Origin: Roseateles puraquae
GTDB lineage: Bacteria; Pseudomonadota; Gammaproteobacteria; Burkholderiales; Burkholderiaceae_C
Reading direction: 5' to 3'
DNA: 64,000 nucleotides
NCBI RefSeq assembly: GCF_002205845.1
Contig: NZ_NISI01000009.1
Coordinates: 170,051-234,050, forward strand
The position numbers were made by a program, and so were the translations under genes. This document shows positions 30,616 through 39,626 of the stretch, piece after piece. Numbering within the stretch: position 1 is the first letter of the stretch; each line of letters opens with the position of its first letter. The notes under the pieces are model-generated. The model saw only the letters and a program-made list of their open reading frames with translations. It searched no databases and was not told where the DNA came from.

Positions 30616-32445
30616 ATGCCTTTCGATCTTTCACTGCGCCGCGCTCTCGGCGCGCTGGCCCTGCTGGCCGCGCCGTGGCTGGCAGGCCCGAGCCTTGCCC
30701 AACCCTCGGGCGGCCCTTACGGTCCGGTGCCGAAGCGCTATGAGGTGCCCCAGGCGGCCCGGGTCTACTACGTGTCACCCGATGGCCGGGCCGACGCACC
30801 CGGCACCTCGCTGGCGCAGCCGACGACGATCGAGTCCGCCATCAGCCGGGTCGTCACAGGCGACGCCATCGTGCTGCGCGGCGGCACCTACCGGACCGGC
30901 GGCCTTCAGTTGAACCAGGGCGTCACGATCCAGCCCTACCTGGACGAGGTGCCGGTCTTCAAGGGCACGCGCGTGGCCACCGAATGGCAGGCGCTGGGCC
31001 ACAACGTCTGGCGTACGCGCTGGGCCACGCTGTTCCCGGCCGAGCCCCTGGGCTGGTGGCATCGCGATCGCGAAGGCATGCTGACGCCGCTGCATCGGTT
31101 CAACAACGACATGGTGTTCGTCGACGGCCAGCCCCTGCAGTCCGTCGGCTGGGCGGGCGAACTGGGCGAGAAGGGCTTCTACATCGACTACGCCCGCGGC
31201 GAGGTCTACATCGGCATCAACCCGGCCGGCCGCAGCATCGAGATCACCGCGCACGACATCGCGCTGCACCGGCCCTCGCGCCCGGTGCATGGCAAGCCTT
31301 CCGACCGCCGCGGGCCGACGCTGCGTGGCATCACCTTCACGCAATACGCCTACCGGGCCATCGACATCGAGGGCAAGAAGCCGTCGACGCGAGTGTCCGA
31401 AGAACCCACCGACGACCCCGTCGGCCCGACACCGGAGAGCGACTACGGCAAGGAGGTCGTCGGCACGCTGCTGGAGAACGTCACGATCAGCCATTGCTCG
31501 CGCGTGGCGGGCTACTTCCGCGGCGACCGGCTCGTCATCCGCAACTCGCTGATCTCCGACACCGGCACCGAGGGCATCTACGTGATCGGCTCGTCCGACG
31601 TGCTGTTGGAGCGCAACCTGATCCGCCGCAACAACGTGGCGCGGCTCACCGGCTACTACCCGGCGGCAGTCAAGATCTTCAACCAGTCCCACCGCGTGAC
31701 GGTGCGCGACAACCTCGTCATCGATCAGCCGCATTCCAACGGCGTCTGGTGGGACGTGGGCAACCAGGACGGCGTGTTCGTCAACAACCACGTCGAGGGC
31801 ACGCAGGCGGGCTTGTTCTTCGAGATTTCAAAAGGTGTGACGGTGGCGGGCAACGTCTTCCTGAACAACCAGCAGGGCGTTCGCATCCTGAACAGCTCGG
31901 GCGCCAAGATCCACCACAACACCTTTGTCGACTCGCCCGTGCTCATCGACCGCAACGAGCGCAGCGCGCAGGGCGACCACTTCGGCTGGCACCCGCAGAC
32001 CGGGCCCGACGTGCAGGCGCGCGTCGGCCATGTGTTCGAAGGCAACCTGCTGGTGGCGAGCGCGGCGGTGAAGGGCCCGCTGCTGCGGGTGGAGCAGGCA
32101 CCCGTCACCTGCGGCAAGGTCACGGCGCCGATGCTGTCGCGCGTGGATGGCAACGTCTACCTGCGCGCTGGTACCGGCCAGCCGCTGGTGAGCTGGGCGC
32201 CCGTGGCCGGCACGGCCTGCCAGGCGCAATTCGCGACGCTCGATGAGTTCCGCCAGGTAGTGCCCGGCGTGGAGCCCCGGGGACGCGCGTTACCAATGCC
32301 GGATGGCGCAGTGTTCCGCAGCCCGGAGCTGCGCCGCTTTGAGCTCGCCTGGATGCCAGAGGGCGTGCGACCGGCGCCGGTTGCCGCGTCGCTGCGGCAG
32401 TTGCTGGGCTGGACCGCAGCGGAGCACCTGCCCGGCGCGTATTGA
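30616..32445 (+). CDS. Secreted right-handed parallel beta-helix protein, possible polysaccharide lyase
   Basis: A 609-residue exported protein with a signal peptide (about 1-29). VYYVSPDGRADAPGT followed by IESAISRVVTGDAIVLRGGTY is the usual opening of right-handed beta-helix polysaccharide lyases and DUF1565-type proteins. Repeated beta-helix turns with Asn ladders follow (IRNSLISDTGTEGIYVIGSSDVLLERNLI, VTVAGNVFLNNQQGV). The enzyme class cannot be fixed; a PL6-like alginate or chondroitin lyase or an epimerase-like fold are possible. I chose the ATG at 30616 over an upstream start because the signal peptide begins there. The LacI-type operator in front of it supports a role in carbohydrate use. 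Confidence 0.75.
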   Translation: MPFDLSLRRALGALALLAAPWLAGPSLAQPSGGPYGPVPKRYEVPQAARVYYVSPDGRADAPGTSLAQPTTIESAISRVVTGDAIVLRGGTYRTGGLQLNQGVTIQPYLDEVPVFKGTRVATEWQALGHNVWRTRWATLFPAEPLGWWHRDREGMLTPLHRFNNDMVFVDGQPLQSVGWAGELGEKGFYIDYARGEVYIGINPAGRSIEITAHDIALHRPSRPVHGKPSDRRGPTLRGITFTQYAYRAIDIEGKKPSTRVSEEPTDDPVGPTPESDYGKEVVGTLLENVTISHCSRVAGYFRGDRLVIRNSLISDTGTEGIYVIGSSDVLLERNLIRRNNVARLTGYYPAAVKIFNQSHRVTVRDNLVIDQPHSNGVWWDVGNQDGVFVNNHVEGTQAGLFFEISKGVTVAGNVFLNNQQGVRILNSSGAKIHHNTFVDSPVLIDRNERSAQGDHFGWHPQTGPDVQARVGHVFEGNLLVASAAVKGPLLRVEQAPVTCGKVTAPMLSRVDGNVYLRAGTGQPLVSWAPVAGTACQAQFATLDEFRQVVPGVEPRGRALPMPDGAVFRSPELRRFELAWMPEGVRPAPVAASLRQLLGWTAAEHLPGAY

Positions 32446-32463
32446 GCGCCATCGGCGCTTCGC

Positions 32464-33285
32464 TCAGCGCGTCAGCCAGCGCCTGAGCGAAAAACTCACC
32501 CCGTCCACCACGGCCACCAGCACCAGCATGGCCGCGAGCACCGTGGCGGTCTTGTCCATCTGGAACAGGCCCATGTGGTACATCAAGAGCTGCCCCAGGC
32601 CGCCGGCGCCGACCACGCCCAGCACGGCGGCGGCGCGGATGTTGTTCTCCCAGCGGTAGAGGGTGTAGCTCATCAGCTGCGGCAGGACCTGCGGCAGCGT
32701 GGCGTAGAGGAAGACGCGCAGCGTGCCCGCACCCTGGATGCGCAGCGCGCCAGCCGGCCCGGGCGGCGCGTTCTCGATGGCTTCGGCGAACAACCGGCCC
32801 AGCACGCCGCTGGTGTGGATGGCCAGGGCGAGCGTCCCGGCAAAGGGCCCCAGGCCTGCGCTGATGAGCAGCATCGACGCCCACACCAATTCAGGCACCG
32901 AGCGCAGCGCGTTCAACAGCAGCCTCACGCCGCCCCGGGCGGCACCGGGCAGGCGGCTGGCCGGCAGCGCCATGGCCACGCCGGCCAGCGCGGCCAGCAC
33001 GGTGCCCAGGGCTGACATGGCCAAGGTCTCCCAGGCGCCTTGCGCCACCTTGGCGACGAAGCCGGGGCTGGTGTCCGGTGGCACGAACTCGCCGAGGAAT
33101 TTGCGCATGCTGGCCAGCGCCTCGCCCGACAGGAAGCTGCCCAGCTTCAGGTCCAGCGAGGCGAAGCTGGCCACCACCAGGGCGAGCACGCCAAGCACCA
33201 GCCAGGCCGCACGGCTGCGCGCATCAAAAAGGGGCGGTGGCAGGCGGTAGCGGAGATTGGCCGCCTTCTGGCGTGAGGAGGTCAT
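32464..33285 (-). CDS. phnE: PhnE-family ABC transporter permease (second permease)
   Basis: A 273-residue inner membrane permease with about six helices. The cytoplasmic coupling loop is read as LRIQGAGTLRVFLYATLPQVLPQLMSYTL, then RWENNIRAAAVLGVVGAGGLGQLL, the signature of the PhnE family. It overlaps the first permease by 4 bases (ATGA). The operon is ATPase-permease-permease with no binding protein. The family usually moves phosphonates, phosphite or related oxyanions. Divergence from selD suggests a selenium oxyanion here, which is inference. Confidence 0.88.
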   Translation of the reverse strand: MTSSRQKAANLRYRLPPPLFDARSRAAWLVLGVLALVVASFASLDLKLGSFLSGEALASMRKFLGEFVPPDTSPGFVAKVAQGAWETLAMSALGTVLAALAGVAMALPASRLPGAARGGVRLLLNALRSVPELVWASMLLISAGLGPFAGTLALAIHTSGVLGRLFAEAIENAPPGPAGALRIQGAGTLRVFLYATLPQVLPQLMSYTLYRWENNIRAAAVLGVVGAGGLGQLLMYHMGLFQMDKTATVLAAMLVLVAVVDGVSFSLRRWLTR

Positions 33286-34100
33286 CCGAGCGCCTTTCTC
33301 AAGGCCGCGCTGAGCTGGTCAGCCAGCGCCACGAGGGCGATGAACACCAGCAGCATGGTCATGACCTCGCCGCCGGCAAACATCTTCATCGAGCTGTCCA
33401 TCTGCTGCCCCAGGCCGCCGGCACCGACGAAGCCCAGCACCACCGAGCTGCGGATGGCGCATTCCCAGCGGTAGACCGTGTAGCTGGTGAGTTCGGCTGC
33501 GTTCTGCGGCAGCAGGCCATAGGCAAAGGCCTGCAGGCGGCCGGCGCCGTTGCGCAGCAGGGTCTGGGTGACCTGGGCATCGCCGCTCTCCAGGATCTCG
33601 GCGTAGACCTTGCCCAGCATGCCGCCGTAGGTGAGCGCAATCGCCAGCACGCCAGCCGCGGGCCCGAGGCCGACGACGCGCACGAAGACCAGCGCCCACA
33701 CCAGCTCCGGCATCGAGCGCAGCAGGATTAGCAGCAGCCGCACGGCCTGGCGTACGACCCAGGGCAGGGCGGCCATGCGGCCGGTCAGGGCCGAGATGGA
33801 CAGCGTGCGCGTGGCCAGCAGCGTCAGCGGCACCGCGATCAGCAGGCCGAGCGCGATGCCGGCCGTGGCGATGGCGATGGTTCGCCAGGTGTCGCGCGCG
33901 CGGTCAATCAGGAAGTCGTAGCGGAGTTCCGGCGTCAGAAAGCCGCTTACGAACTTCGCTGTGACGCGCAATGAATCCGGCTCCAGCAGCAACCACGGCC
34001 TGAACTCTGTGGCCTGTAACAGCGGCCACAGGGTCACCAGGCCCGCGAGCATCATCCCCACGCGCCCCAGCCAGGCCGGGTCGCGCTGCGCCGGGCTCAT
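33282..34100 (-). CDS. phnE: PhnE-family ABC transporter permease (first permease)
   Basis: A 272-residue permease of the same family as its neighbour. The coupling motif is QTLLRNGAGRLQAFAYGLLPQNAAELTSYTVYRWE, followed by IRSSVVLGFVGAGGLGQQM. The ATG at 34100 overlaps the ATPase stop by 4 bases, as at the next junction; another ATG lies two codons upstream at 34106. Two different permeases in tandem imply a heterodimeric membrane channel. Confidence 0.88.
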   Translation of the reverse strand: MSPAQRDPAWLGRVGMMLAGLVTLWPLLQATEFRPWLLLEPDSLRVTAKFVSGFLTPELRYDFLIDRARDTWRTIAIATAGIALGLLIAVPLTLLATRTLSISALTGRMAALPWVVRQAVRLLLILLRSMPELVWALVFVRVVGLGPAAGVLAIALTYGGMLGKVYAEILESGDAQVTQTLLRNGAGRLQAFAYGLLPQNAAELTSYTVYRWECAIRSSVVLGFVGAGGLGQQMDSSMKMFAGGEVMTMLLVFIALVALADQLSAALRKALG

Positions 34101-34924
34101 CGGCATTGCATCACCACGGGCGGTGCCGGCATGGGTGGGTCGTCCGCGGGCGGGGCCCCGCGCAGCTCGTGCTCATGAGAGGCGTAAAGCTGCGCCAGGC
34201 GCTCGGGCGTGACCTGCCCGGCCGGCAGGTCGAACATCAGCCGGCCTTCGCGCAGGCCCAGGATGCGCGGGAAGTTGGCCAGCGCCGCGTCGACCTGGTG
34301 CAGGGTCGCGACGAGCGACACGCCGCGCTGGCCCGCCTCACGCACCAGGGCCGACACGGCTTGTTGCGCGCGGGCCGGGTCCAGGGCTGACAGCGGCTCG
34401 TCCACCAGCCACAGCCGGGCCGGCGACACCAGCGCGCGGGCCAGGCCCACCCGCTGGCGTTCGCCGCCGGACAGCCGGTCCACACGCTCGAAGAGCTTGT
34501 CCCCGAGGTCGAACACCTCCAGCGCGGCATCGGCAGCCGGGATGTCGACCGGGTAGAACAGGGAGCGCAGGGCGGTCCACAGGCTCCAACTCGGCAGGCG
34601 GCCGGCCAGGACCGCGGTGACGACGCGCTGGCGGGGTGGCAGCGGTGGTACCTGGGGCACAAGGATGAGTCGGCCACGCAAGGACTGCAGCAGGCGCCGT
34701 GGCAGCTGCCACGGGGCGGTGTCGTCGAGCTGCAGCTCTCCCGCTGACGGCGGCCGCGCGCAGGCCAGCACCTCCAGCAGGGTCGTCTTGCCGGCACCCG
34801 AGGGGCCGATGACGGCCAGTTGCTCGCCCGCGGCGATGTCCAGCGTCAGGCCGGCGAGCGCGTCGCGGCTGCCGCGGCGCGCGGTGGCATGGCGGGCCGA
34901 CAGGTTTTTCAGGCTGATCTTCAC
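34097..34924 (-). CDS. phnC: PhnC-like ABC transporter ATP-binding protein
   Basis: A 275-residue ATPase with Walker A GPSGAGKTT, Q-loop VPQVPPLPP, signature LSGGERQRVGLARAL, Walker B LWLVDEPLSALD and the H-loop TLHQVD. It resembles PhnC, the phosphonate importer ATPase. I chose a GTG start at 34924 (KISLKNLS follows); the upstream frame to 34975 would run into the selD coding sequence. Only 29 bp separate this start from selD on the other strand. No PhnD binding protein gene is adjacent. Confidence 0.88.
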   Translation of the reverse strand: MKISLKNLSARHATARRGSRDALAGLTLDIAAGEQLAVIGPSGAGKTTLLEVLACARPPSAGELQLDDTAPWQLPRRLLQSLRGRLILVPQVPPLPPRQRVVTAVLAGRLPSWSLWTALRSLFYPVDIPAADAALEVFDLGDKLFERVDRLSGGERQRVGLARALVSPARLWLVDEPLSALDPARAQQAVSALVREAGQRGVSLVATLHQVDAALANFPRILGLREGRLMFDLPAGQVTPERLAQLYASHEHELRGAPPADDPPMPAPPVVMQCR

Positions 34925-34930
34925 GGGCCG

Positions 34931-34948
34931 CACTCTATCGGTAGAGTG
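34931..34948. promoter_or_regulatory. Perfect inverted repeat in the 29-bp selD/ABC transporter gap
   Basis: CACTCTA (34931-34937) and TAGAGTG (34942-34948) are perfect inverted arms around TCGG. The element fills most of the 29-bp gap between two divergent start codons. It could be a shared operator controlling both genes or an mRNA hairpin next to the start of either. No known regulator is recognised. Confidence 0.45.
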
Positions 34949-34953
34949 ACGGC

Positions 34954-36027
34954 ATGAATGCACCTGCCTCCACAAACCCGAGCGCCGAACCCCGCCTGAC
35001 GTCCCTGTCCCATGGCGGCGGCTGCGGCTGCAAGATCGCCCCGGGCGTGCTGTCCGAGATCCTCAAGGGCACCACGGCCCTGCCGATGCCGAAGGAACTG
35101 CTGGTCGGCATCGAGACCTCGGACGATGCCGCGGTCTACCAGCTCAACGACGAGCAGGCCCTGATCGCGACGACCGACTTCTTCATGCCCATCGTCGACG
35201 ACCCCTTCGACTTCGGTCGCATCGCCGCCACCAACGCGATCAGCGACGTCTACGCGATGGGCGGCCGTCCGATCATGGCCCTGGCGCTGGTGGGCATGCC
35301 GATCAACGTGCTGTCCACGCAGACCATCGGGCGCGTGTTGGAAGGCGGCGCCGCGGTGTGCCGGGCGGCGGGCATCCCGGTGGCCGGCGGCCACACCATC
35401 GATTCGGTGGAGGCCATCTACGGCCTGGTGGCCCTGGGCCTGGTGCACCCGAAGCGCGTCAAGCGCAATGCCGATGCACGGCCGGGTGATGTGCTGGTGC
35501 TGGGCAAGCCGCTCGGCGTGGGCGTGATGAGCGCAGCGCTCAAGAAGGGCGAGCTCGGGGATGAGGGCTACGCGCGCATGATCGACACCACCACCCGGCT
35601 CAATACTCCCGGGCCGAACCTGGCGGCCATCGACGGCGTGCATGCGCTGACCGACGTGACGGGCTTCGGCCTGGCCGGCCACGGGCTGGAGCTGGCGCGC
35701 GGCTCGGGCTGCACGGTCGAGATCGACTGGCGCAGCGTGCCGCTGCTGCCCGGGGTGCGTGAGCTGGCCCAGCGCGGGTTCGTGACCGGCGCGTCAGGCC
35801 GCAACTGGGCGGGCTATGGACAGGACGTGGGCCTGCCGGCTGACTTCGCGGCTGAAGACCGTGCGCTGCTGACCGACCCGCAGACCAGCGGTGGGCTGCT
35901 CGTCTCGTGCACGCCGGCGGCGGTGGATGCGGTGATGGCCACCTTTGCGCAGCATGGCTTTGCGGCGGCAGGCGTGGTGGGCCGGGTGCTGCCCCGCGGC
36001 GCGCATGCGCTCAGCGTGCAGGGCTGA
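34954..36027 (+). CDS. selD: Selenide, water dikinase (selenophosphate synthase) SelD
   Basis: A 357-residue enzyme that makes selenophosphate from selenide and ATP, the donor for selenocysteine and 2-selenouridine. SHGGGCGCKIAPG carries the catalytic Cys24 (a cysteine, not selenocysteine, form) with K27. Further family motifs include SDDAAVYQL, DFFMPIVDDPFDFGRIAA and TDVTGFGLAGHGLE. It starts 29 bp from a divergent PhnC-like ATPase gene. selA, selB and the 2-selenouridine synthase gene are not in the window. It converges on mshL. Confidence 0.96.
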   Translation: MNAPASTNPSAEPRLTSLSHGGGCGCKIAPGVLSEILKGTTALPMPKELLVGIETSDDAAVYQLNDEQALIATTDFFMPIVDDPFDFGRIAATNAISDVYAMGGRPIMALALVGMPINVLSTQTIGRVLEGGAAVCRAAGIPVAGGHTIDSVEAIYGLVALGLVHPKRVKRNADARPGDVLVLGKPLGVGVMSAALKKGELGDEGYARMIDTTTRLNTPGPNLAAIDGVHALTDVTGFGLAGHGLELARGSGCTVEIDWRSVPLLPGVRELAQRGFVTGASGRNWAGYGQDVGLPADFAAEDRALLTDPQTSGGLLVSCTPAAVDAVMATFAQHGFAAAGVVGRVLPRGAHALSVQG

Positions 36028-36053
36028 GCGCAGCCGCCAGCCTCCGCCAGGAC

Positions 36054-37835
36054 TTACTTGCCCGGCGCAGAGGCCGTGCCATCGAGCCGGATCACGCGGT
36101 GGGCCCGGTTTTGGCTGTCTTCCAGTGATTCGCTGACGAGGCGGTTGTGCTGCTCCCAGTCCTCGTTGCTGCGGATGATGCTGGGCTTGATCAGCACCAC
36201 CAGCTCGCGCTTGCGGCCGCTGTTGGCGCGGTTGCCGAACAGCATGGAAGTGATGGGGTTGCTGTCCGCGCCCGGCAGGCCCGAGCCGCGGCGTGAGGCC
36301 TCCATCTGCATCAGCCCGCCGATGGCCACGATCTGACCATCGGGGATGCGCACCACGGTGTCGCTCTCATTGACGCTCGAACTGGCCAGCGGCAGGCGGA
36401 AATTGCCGATCGACCCGAGGTCCACCTGCTTGATCTTCTCCGTCACGGCCGACACCGACGGGTGGATGTGCAGCGTGATCATGTCGTTGTCGATCTGCGG
36501 CGTCACGTCCAGCGCCACGCCACTGAAAAATGGGGTCAGTGTCAGCGTCGGGATTTGATTGGTGGTGCCGGTCGTGCCCGTGCTGCTGGTGGCATTGGAG
36601 GTGTTGCTGCCGCTGATGCCGGTGATGAAGTAGTCGTCCGTGCCGACCTTGAGCACGGCCTTCTGGTTGTTCAGCGTGGCGATGCGCGGGCTGGAGAGGA
36701 TCTGGGTGTCGCCATGGCTTTCGATGAAGCTCAGCAGCGCCTGGAAGCCGCCCTTGGACAGCGCGAGGCCGAAGGCGCCGCCACCGGCCGAGGGCAGGGG
36801 GATCAGGTCGGACCAGCCCGGCGTCTGGGTGCCCGTGGACAGTACCGGCAAGTTGCGCGTGTTGCTGACCAGCGGATTGATGATGGTGCTGACGCCGCTC
36901 GGGATGGAGGGGTTCACGCTGGTCTGGCCGATCGCGCCGCGGTCGCCCACGCGCGACCAGTCGATGCCGCTCTGGTAGCCCTCGCGCAGCTCCACCTCGA
37001 CGATCTTCGCCTCCAGCATGACCTGGCGCTCGACCGCCACGCGGGTGGCCTTGAGCCAGGCGTCGACATGGCGCAGCTCTTCAGGCATGGCGCGCACGGC
37101 GACCGTGCCGGTTTGAGGGCTGGCGATGACCGCGCGCCCTTCGCCGTTGCCGACGAGGGCGCGCAGGGCCGCCGTCGTCTCGCCCCAGAAATCGCCGGCC
37201 ACCTTGGTGCTGAGCTGGCTGCTTTCCTGCTGCTGGACCGTCGGTGCGCTGCTGCCGCCGGTGGTGTTGCCGCCCGAGGTGTTGCCGTTGTTGCTGCTGG
37301 CGGGTGCCGCACCGGAACTGACGCGCACTTCGCTGCGGCCGCTGCGTTGCAGGGCCAGTGCGTTGAGCGTGAAAACGCGCGTCTGCAGCGTCGGCGGGAA
37401 GACGGTGATGCGGCGGCCGTCGATCGCGTAGTCGAAGCCGTAGACCTCGCGGATGGCATCGAGCGACTCGCGCAGGGTGACGCCCTTGAGCGTGACCGAC
37501 AGCTGCCCGGTGACGGCCGGATGCACCAGCATGCTGTAGCGGGTGTCGCTGACCAGGGACAGGAAGACATCGCGCGCCGGCGCGCCGTTGACGATCAGGT
37601 CGAAGCGGGGCTCGGGGGGCAGCGCGGGTGCCGCGGGGGCGGGTGCCGGCACGGCCTGGGCCACGGCGGACGCAGGCGCTGAGGCCGGGGCGCTGGCAGC
37701 AGGCGCCTGCCGCTGGGCCTGCAGCTCCTCCCGCAGGGCCTGGCTGGGCTGGGCGATGCGCAGCGGCTTGTCGGCGCAGGCCGTCAGCAGGACGGCGGCG
37801 CTGAGCAGCAGCAGGCGAGGGGTGGGGGCCTTCAT
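36054..37835 (-). CDS. mshL: MSH-type pilus secretin MshL
   Basis: A 593-residue outer membrane secretin lipoprotein (lipobox LLTAC near residue 20). A secretin N-terminal STN-like domain (about 90-150, with VTLKGVTLRESLDAIREVYGF) precedes an N-domain and the C-terminal secretin beta-barrel, which includes VPVRIPDGQIVAIGGLM-type and ILSSPRIATLNNQKA segments. It would form the channel through which the pilus leaves. Serine/asparagine-rich loops occur around residues 175-200. The start overlaps the mshK stop by 4 bases. It is the last gene of the cluster and converges on selD. Confidence 0.92.
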   Translation of the reverse strand: MKAPTPRLLLLSAAVLLTACADKPLRIAQPSQALREELQAQRQAPAASAPASAPASAVAQAVPAPAPAAPALPPEPRFDLIVNGAPARDVFLSLVSDTRYSMLVHPAVTGQLSVTLKGVTLRESLDAIREVYGFDYAIDGRRITVFPPTLQTRVFTLNALALQRSGRSEVRVSSGAAPASSNNGNTSGGNTTGGSSAPTVQQQESSQLSTKVAGDFWGETTAALRALVGNGEGRAVIASPQTGTVAVRAMPEELRHVDAWLKATRVAVERQVMLEAKIVEVELREGYQSGIDWSRVGDRGAIGQTSVNPSIPSGVSTIINPLVSNTRNLPVLSTGTQTPGWSDLIPLPSAGGGAFGLALSKGGFQALLSFIESHGDTQILSSPRIATLNNQKAVLKVGTDDYFITGISGSNTSNATSSTGTTGTTNQIPTLTLTPFFSGVALDVTPQIDNDMITLHIHPSVSAVTEKIKQVDLGSIGNFRLPLASSSVNESDTVVRIPDGQIVAIGGLMQMEASRRGSGLPGADSNPITSMLFGNRANSGRKRELVVLIKPSIIRSNEDWEQHNRLVSESLEDSQNRAHRVIRLDGTASAPGK

Positions 37836-38254
37836 GGCTTCTCCTTGGATTTGCGGGCGCCAGACGCGGCGGGGGCCACGGGCGCGGGCGGACGTTTCTC
37901 GACGCCGCCGTAAAGGGGTTCACGCCGGATCTGGCCGGCTTCGCGCAGCCACACGGCCTGCTCGGTGATGCGAACGATGCGAGCGCCGTCCAGCGATTCG
38001 CCGACGCCATAACGTCGGCCGCGTTGCACGACATACGCTCGACCGTCGGCAAAGACGACCTGGCGGATGGCGTTGTCCACTGCCTCCGCGCTCGAGGCCG
38101 CCGACGCGGCGCGCTCCGCCGCGATGGCAGCCTTCAGCGACGACGGCCAGGCGGTCGGGTCGCGGGAGGCGTCGTCGGCAGCAGTCACCGCCGCTGGCGA
38201 TAGCACGGCCAGGACGCTGGACAGAGTCAGCTTGCGCCAGCGACTGCGCATCAT
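37832..38254 (-). CDS. mshK: MshK-like periplasmic pilus protein
   Basis: A 140-residue exported protein with an N-terminal signal sequence (about 1-25). The part AIRQVVFADGRAYVVQRGRRYGVGESLDGARIVRITEQAVWLREAG matches the small beta-domain of PilP/MshK proteins, which links inner membrane pilus proteins to the secretin. It sits directly between mshJ and mshL with 4-base overlaps on both sides, as in Vibrio. Sequence conservation is low, so the name rests on position and the domain. Confidence 0.7.
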   Translation of the reverse strand: MMRSRWRKLTLSSVLAVLSPAAVTAADDASRDPTAWPSSLKAAIAAERAASAASSAEAVDNAIRQVVFADGRAYVVQRGRRYGVGESLDGARIVRITEQAVWLREAGQIRREPLYGGVEKRPPAPVAPAASGARKSKEKP

Positions 38255-38952
38255 GGTTGCACCTTCAGCATGAAGACCTGGGTCTGCAGCCGGGGCGGTG
38301 CGCCGTCGTCGCCGGCCAAGAGCCGCATCTCGCCCCAGCGCAGGCCGGGGAGTTCGCGCTCCAGGGCCTGCAGATAGCGTTGCAGGTCTTGATAGCTGCC
38401 CTGGACCTGCAGCTCCACCCCCTGCCAGCTCATGCCGGCGAACGCCGGAGCCGGCGGCGCCGAGGCCGCTGCGGGCACGGCCACCGGGGCATCGTCCAGC
38501 AGCTTCAGGCGCTCCAGCACCAGGCCAGGCTGGCGCGCCAGCAGGCGCTGCAGCACGAGTGACAGGCCCTCGGCCTCGCTGACCGAGCCGGCCTTGCGCA
38601 GGGCGTCGTCCAGCCGGGTGCGCTCGGCACGCGCGGCCTCCAGCTGCGCCTTGAGCCCGTCGGCCGGCTCGCCGGTGTCGCGGCTGGCGGCCACGAACTG
38701 TTCGCGCAGTTGCTTGAGCTCCTCGACTTGCTGAGCCTGGGCCTGGCTGCGCGCCTGGCTGCGGGCGGACAGTGGCGTCATCACGAGGCTGTCCATCAGC
38801 GCGATCATCACGACCAGGATGCAGCCGAACAGGATGGCCCGTTCACGCAGGCTGAGCGCGTCGATACGCCGGGCTTGGCGCTCCCAGGTGGCCAGCACCG
38901 GTGCCAGCTGACGGCGCAGGGCGGCAGCGTCGATCGGGGTGCGGGCTTTCAT
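38251..38952 (-). CDS. mshJ: MshJ/PilO-like inner membrane pilus protein
   Basis: A 233-residue protein with one membrane helix (about 36-55), a coiled-coil stretch (about 65-110) and a C-terminal ferredoxin-like domain, the PilO layout. MshJ would pair with the PilN-like MshI2 in the alignment complex between platform and secretin. The ORF can be extended to 39099, but the ATG at 38952 overlaps the stop of the upstream gene (ATGA) and gives the normal N-terminus. Confidence 0.78.
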   Translation of the reverse strand: MKARTPIDAAALRRQLAPVLATWERQARRIDALSLRERAILFGCILVVMIALMDSLVMTPLSARSQARSQAQAQQVEELKQLREQFVAASRDTGEPADGLKAQLEAARAERTRLDDALRKAGSVSEAEGLSLVLQRLLARQPGLVLERLKLLDDAPVAVPAAASAPPAPAFAGMSWQGVELQVQGSYQDLQRYLQALERELPGLRWGEMRLLAGDDGAPPRLQTQVFMLKVQP

Positions 38953-39626
38953 CGGGTGGCTCCTGAGGCAGCGCCGGCCGGCGCACTGATGACGCGATAC
39001 GTCCACACCGGCAGGCGGCTCTGCGACAGGGCGCCGCCGCGGTCCAGCACGGCGCCCGGGGCGGCGTCGGTGCCCGGTGCACCCAGGCGCTCGACGCACA
39101 GCGCTGCAAGCTCCTGCCCGGCCATCAACGGATGCGCCGCCAGTTGCCCGAGCCAGGGGCGCAGCACGGCCGTGTCGAGCGTGCCACCGGCCAGTTCCAG
39201 GCGACCCGGGCTGTAGCGCAGCTCGCTGAGCCAGGCGGCTTCCGGCAGGCTGCGCGCCACGGCGGCCAGCAGGTCGGAGTGATGCAGACCTGCCCGCCGA
39301 CCGCCGTCGCTGCCAAGCGTGGCCAACAGCGCCTTGCGCTGGGCGTTGCCCGTCTCCAGCGCCTGCAATTGCTGCTGCTGGGCGTTGGCGTCCAGCGGTG
39401 CCGGCAGTCCCGCACGGGCCACCAGCAACTGCTGCCGCTCAGCCGCGTTGCGCGCCAGCAGGGCCTGGTGTTCGATGTCGGCCTGGCGGTCTCGGTGTTG
39501 CAGCCACAGCGTGACCAGCGCGCTAGTGGCCACCAGCAGACCCGTTGCCTGCAGCAGCGTCAGCGCCGAGAAATAGCGCTTGGGCGCCAGCAGGATGGGC
39601 GTGAGCAGATTGATTTGCTGGGCCAT
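38949..39626 (-). CDS. PilN-like pilus assembly protein (second MshI-type)
   Basis: A 225-residue protein with an N-terminal QQINLLTP motif (the PilN sequence that docks onto PilM), one membrane helix (about 22-42) and a coiled-coil plus ferredoxin-like domain. It matches the MshI2 position between the PilM-like and PilO-like genes. The start overlaps the upstream stop by one base (TGATG). It is needed to position the pilus machine in the inner membrane. Confidence 0.8.
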   Translation of the reverse strand: MAQQINLLTPILLAPKRYFSALTLLQATGLLVATSALVTLWLQHRDRQADIEHQALLARNAAERQQLLVARAGLPAPLDANAQQQQLQALETGNAQRKALLATLGSDGGRRAGLHHSDLLAAVARSLPEAAWLSELRYSPGRLELAGGTLDTAVLRPWLGQLAAHPLMAGQELAALCVERLGAPGTDAAPGAVLDRGGALSQSRLPVWTYRVISAPAGAASGATR

